This document shows, piece by piece, positions 61,886 to 64,000 of a stretch of 64,000 nt of DNA (position 1 is the stretch's first letter; each line of letters starts with the position of its first letter). The stretch lies in NCBI GenBank assembly GCA_001464695.1, contig LNDQ01000072.1, positions 1-64,000 of the forward strand, given 5' to 3'. The position numbers and the translations under genes are program-made. A model generated the notes under the pieces. It was not told the DNA's origin. It made no database searches and saw only the letters and a program-made list of their open reading frames with translations. This DNA comes from Betaproteobacteria bacterium Ga0077523 (lineage in GTDB: Bacteria > Pseudomonadota > Gammaproteobacteria > Burkholderiales > Ga0077523).

Positions 61886-63694
61886 TCAATGATTGTCTCT
61901 GGGCACGCCTTTGCTGGTAGAGATCCGCTGATACTTCTCCGCCGGCTTCAACGTCATGCCGTCCGACAGCTCGCCCACGATGCCGCGCTGTATTTCCTGC
62001 CACGGCGTCTGACTCTCGGGCACCGAGAAGCCGCCCTTCTTCTCGAGTGCCGCGAGCCGCTTCTTGTACTCCTCCTTGCTGATGAGGATGTTCGCGGTAC
62101 GCTTGTTGAGATCGATGCGGACCATGTCGTTGGTCCTGATGATCGCCAGCCCGCCGTTGCTCGCGGCTTCCGGCGACGCGTTCAGGATCGACGGGGAACC
62201 CGACGTGCCCGACTGCCGGCCGTCACCGATGCAAGGCAGTTCCGTCACGCCGGCCTTGATGAGCTTGGCAGGCGGCTGCATGTTCACCACTTCGGCCGCC
62301 CCCGGATAGCCCTTCGGCCCGGTCCCGCGCACGAACAGCAGGCAGGTGTCGTCGATCTTCAGCTTCGGATCGTCGAGACGGTGGTGGTAGTCCTCCGGCC
62401 CTTCGAACACGATGGCACGGCCCTCGAACGCGTTCGGGTCCTTCGGATTGGACAGGTAGCGTTCGCGGAACGAGTCGGAGATGACGCTCGTCTTCATGAT
62501 CGCGCTGTCGAACAGGTTGCCCTTCATGTTGAGGAAGCCGGCCTTGGTCTTCATCGGCTTCTTGTAGGGCCAGATCACGAGCGGATCCTGGACCGGCCTG
62601 TTCTTGCAGTTGTCCGCCAGCGACTTGCCGTTCACGGTGACGACGTTCTTGCGGATCTTGCCGGCCTTCAGCAGTTCGTTGACCACTCCGGGCACGCCGC
62701 CTGCGCGGTAGTAGTCTTCGCCCAGGTATTCGCCGGCGGGCTGCAGGTTCACCAGCAGCGGCACGTCGTAGCCGACCTTCTCCCAGTCGTTGTTGTCGAG
62801 CTTGACGCCGATGTGGCGCGCGATCGCGTTGAAGTGGATCGGTGCATTGGTGGAGCCACCGATGGCCGAGTTCACCACGATCACGTTCTCGAAGGCCTCG
62901 CGCGTCATGATCTTCGACGGCCGCAGGTCTTCCCATACCATTTCGACGATGCGCTTGCCCGTGTCGTACGCGTTGGCGTAACGATCGCGATGCGGCGCGG
63001 GAATGGCTGCACTGCCCGGCAACGACATGCCGAGTGCTTCGGCGAGCGAGTTCATGGTCGAGGCCGTGCCCATGGTGTTGCAGTGGCCCGCCGACGGGGC
63101 GGACGAGGCCACCAGGTCGATGAACTGTTCGTGGTTGATCTCGCCGGCCGCGAGCAGCTGGCGCGCCTTCCAGACGATGGTGCCGGAGCCGGTGCGCTCG
63201 CCGCGGAACCAGCCGTTCAGCATCGGCCCGCCGGACAGGACGATCGCGGGGATGTCCACGGTGGCCGCCGCCATGAGCTGGGCGGGGGTCGTCTTGTCGC
63301 AGCCCGTGGTGAGCACGACGCCGTCGATGAAGTAGCCGTACAGGAGCTCGACCAGCCCCAGGTAGCAGAGATTGCGGTCGAGCGCCGCCGTCGGACGCTT
63401 GCCGGTTTCCTGGATCGGATGCAGCGGAATCTCGAATGCGATCCCGCCTGCTTCGCGCACCCCCTCGCGCACACGATGGGCGAGTTCCAGATGGTGGCGA
63501 TTACAGGGCGAGAGATCGGACCCCGATTGCGCGATCGCGATGATGGGCTTGCCCGCCTGCAGCTCCTCGCGCTTCAAACCGAAGTTCATGTAGCGCTCGA
63601 GGTACAGCGCGGTCATGTCCGGATTGTCTGGATTCGCGAACCACTGACGCGAACGGAGCTTCGTAGGGTCCTTCTTGACGGACTTCTTGGCCAT
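61886..63694 (-). CDS. IlvD/Edd-family dehydratase (sugar-acid type)
   Basis: A 602-residue Fe-S dehydratase of the IlvD/Edd family. Cluster-binding Cys lie in [14 protein letters not shown] (near 131) and [13 protein letters not shown] (near 204), and [20 protein letters not shown] in the C-terminal part. The length and the N-terminal [20 protein letters not shown] are those of arabinonate/xylonate/galactonate dehydratases rather than the amino-acid pathway IlvD. It would convert an aldonic acid to the 2-keto-3-deoxy acid. ATG at 63694 follows a purine-rich GGAAAGAG stretch. No sugar dehydrogenase or aldolase is next to it within the window. Confidence 0.88.
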   Translation of the reverse strand: MAKKSVKKDPTKLRSRQWFANPDNPDMTALYLERYMNFGLKREELQAGKPIIAIAQSGSDLSPCNRHHLELAHRVREGVREAGGIAFEIPLHPIQETGKRPTAALDRNLCYLGLVELLYGYFIDGVVLTTGCDKTTPAQLMAAATVDIPAIVLSGGPMLNGWFRGERTGSGTIVWKARQLLAAGEINHEQFIDLVASSAPSAGHCNTMGTASTMNSLAEALGMSLPGSAAIPAPHRDRYANAYDTGKRIVEMVWEDLRPSKIMTREAFENVIVVNSAIGGSTNAPIHFNAIARHIGVKLDNNDWEKVGYDVPLLVNLQPAGEYLGEDYYRAGGVPGVVNELLKAGKIRKNVVTVNGKSLADNCKNRPVQDPLVIWPYKKPMKTKAGFLNMKGNLFDSAIMKTSVISDSFRERYLSNPKDPNAFEGRAIVFEGPEDYHHRLDDPKLKIDDTCLLFVRGTGPKGYPGAAEVVNMQPPAKLIKAGVTELPCIGDGRQSGTSGSPSILNASPEAASNGGLAIIRTNDMVRIDLNKRTANILISKEEYKKRLAALEKKGGFSVPESQTPWQEIQRGIVGELSDGMTLKPAEKYQRISTSKGVPRDNH

Positions 63695-63963
63695 TCTCTT
63701 TCTCTTTCCTCCCCAAGGCTGATCCTGTGCGAAAACCGCATGGCCACGGCCGCGAATGCCCTCGCGGCCGGGCCGGATCGAGAGTATGAACCGGGAGGCG
63801 CGGAGGCACCACCGGTAAGCGACCCATCGCCTGGGAAAGCGCGGGAAGCATTGCTGCGAAGGGTGCGCGATCGAACGGACGGCAGCTACCCGCGAGCCCA
63901 AACTCCATGCATGCGCACCCCGCGTACGACCGACGCCAGCGCCCATTGACAGGAGACAATCCC

Positions 63964-64000
63964 ATGCGACCCATTCGAATCGTCACGACGCTCGCCGCCA
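63964..64000 (+). CDS. start of an exported protein gene (cut by window edge)
   Basis: ATG at 63964 follows AGGAG (63951-63955) at 8-bp spacing and reads [12 protein letters not shown] to the edge, which looks like the beginning of a signal peptide. Twelve codons only; the family cannot be told. It is divergent from the IlvD/Edd gene, in the place where a binding protein for the sugar acid would fit (speculation). Confidence 0.6.
   Translation, partial: MRPIRIVTTLAA

Overview
The window is GC-rich, densely coded DNA from a proteobacterium, most likely a betaproteobacterium of the Burkholderiales. The reasons are a Bug-type tripartite-tricarboxylate binding protein, many SDR and alpha/beta-hydrolase genes, LysR/GntR/HxlR/AraC regulators next to their targets, a cbb3-like oxidase, and several families of GC-rich extragenic palindromes. 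No rRNA, tRNA, CRISPR array, transposase or phage gene was seen. Forty-six complete protein genes are called, plus one gene cut by the right edge and one probable gene remnant.

Layout. 1-3.8 kb: SDR + bicupin pair, a lipoprotein and a divergent LysR regulator. 3.8-14.1 kb: three paralogous ~950-residue regulators (OmpR-type winged helix + NTPase + helical repeats) in alternating orientation, the third translationally coupled to a carotenoid oxygenase. 14.1-22.1 kb: tandem palindromic repeats, a LuxR-type regulator with a Bug protein, an SDR-SRPBCC fusion carrying an in-frame repeat insertion, an orphan Tat-exported molybdenum hydroxylase subunit, and an Lrp regulator divergent from an exported hydrolase. 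22.1-26.1 kb: a five-gene cbb3-like oxidase operon (catalytic subunit, two monohaem cytochromes c, SCO, CtaG-like protein). 26.6-31.3 kb: a hydrolase lacking its nucleophile, AraC regulator, exported repeat protein, Tat-type hydrolase, GlcG-like protein, repeat array. 31.4-36.5 kb: epoxide hydrolase, then HxlR-MATE-MFS-SDR behind a perfect 33-bp dyad. 36.5-48.1 kb: aminotransferase, DUF1015, MHYT-GGDEF-EAL protein, methyltransferase, heavy-metal RND pump and adaptor, threonine-dehydratase-like enzyme, DsbA-like protein. 48.3-61.8 kb: a catabolic locus. 61.9-64 kb: IlvD/Edd dehydratase and the start of an exported protein.

The 48.3-61.8 kb locus is the most coherent system. A three-subunit-type molybdenum hydroxylase (FAD subunit; 2Fe-2S and Mo parts fused) overlaps a 6-hydroxynicotinate-reductase-like Fe-S protein. 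A ThDP enzyme with an acyl-CoA synthetase runs the other way. A GntR regulator with a perfect dyad is divergent from UPF0280, an AA_synth-family protein, an exported protein and a periplasmic binding protein. I infer uptake, hydroxylation and then ring reduction of an N-heteroaromatic acid, with UPF0280 perhaps acting in flavin maturation; the substrate is not known.

The other leading observations are a ~105-nt leader shared by two unrelated genes (the orphan Mo subunit and the oxidase catalytic subunit), repeat elements that entered or extended coding sequence, and two enzymes lacking a canonical catalytic residue.
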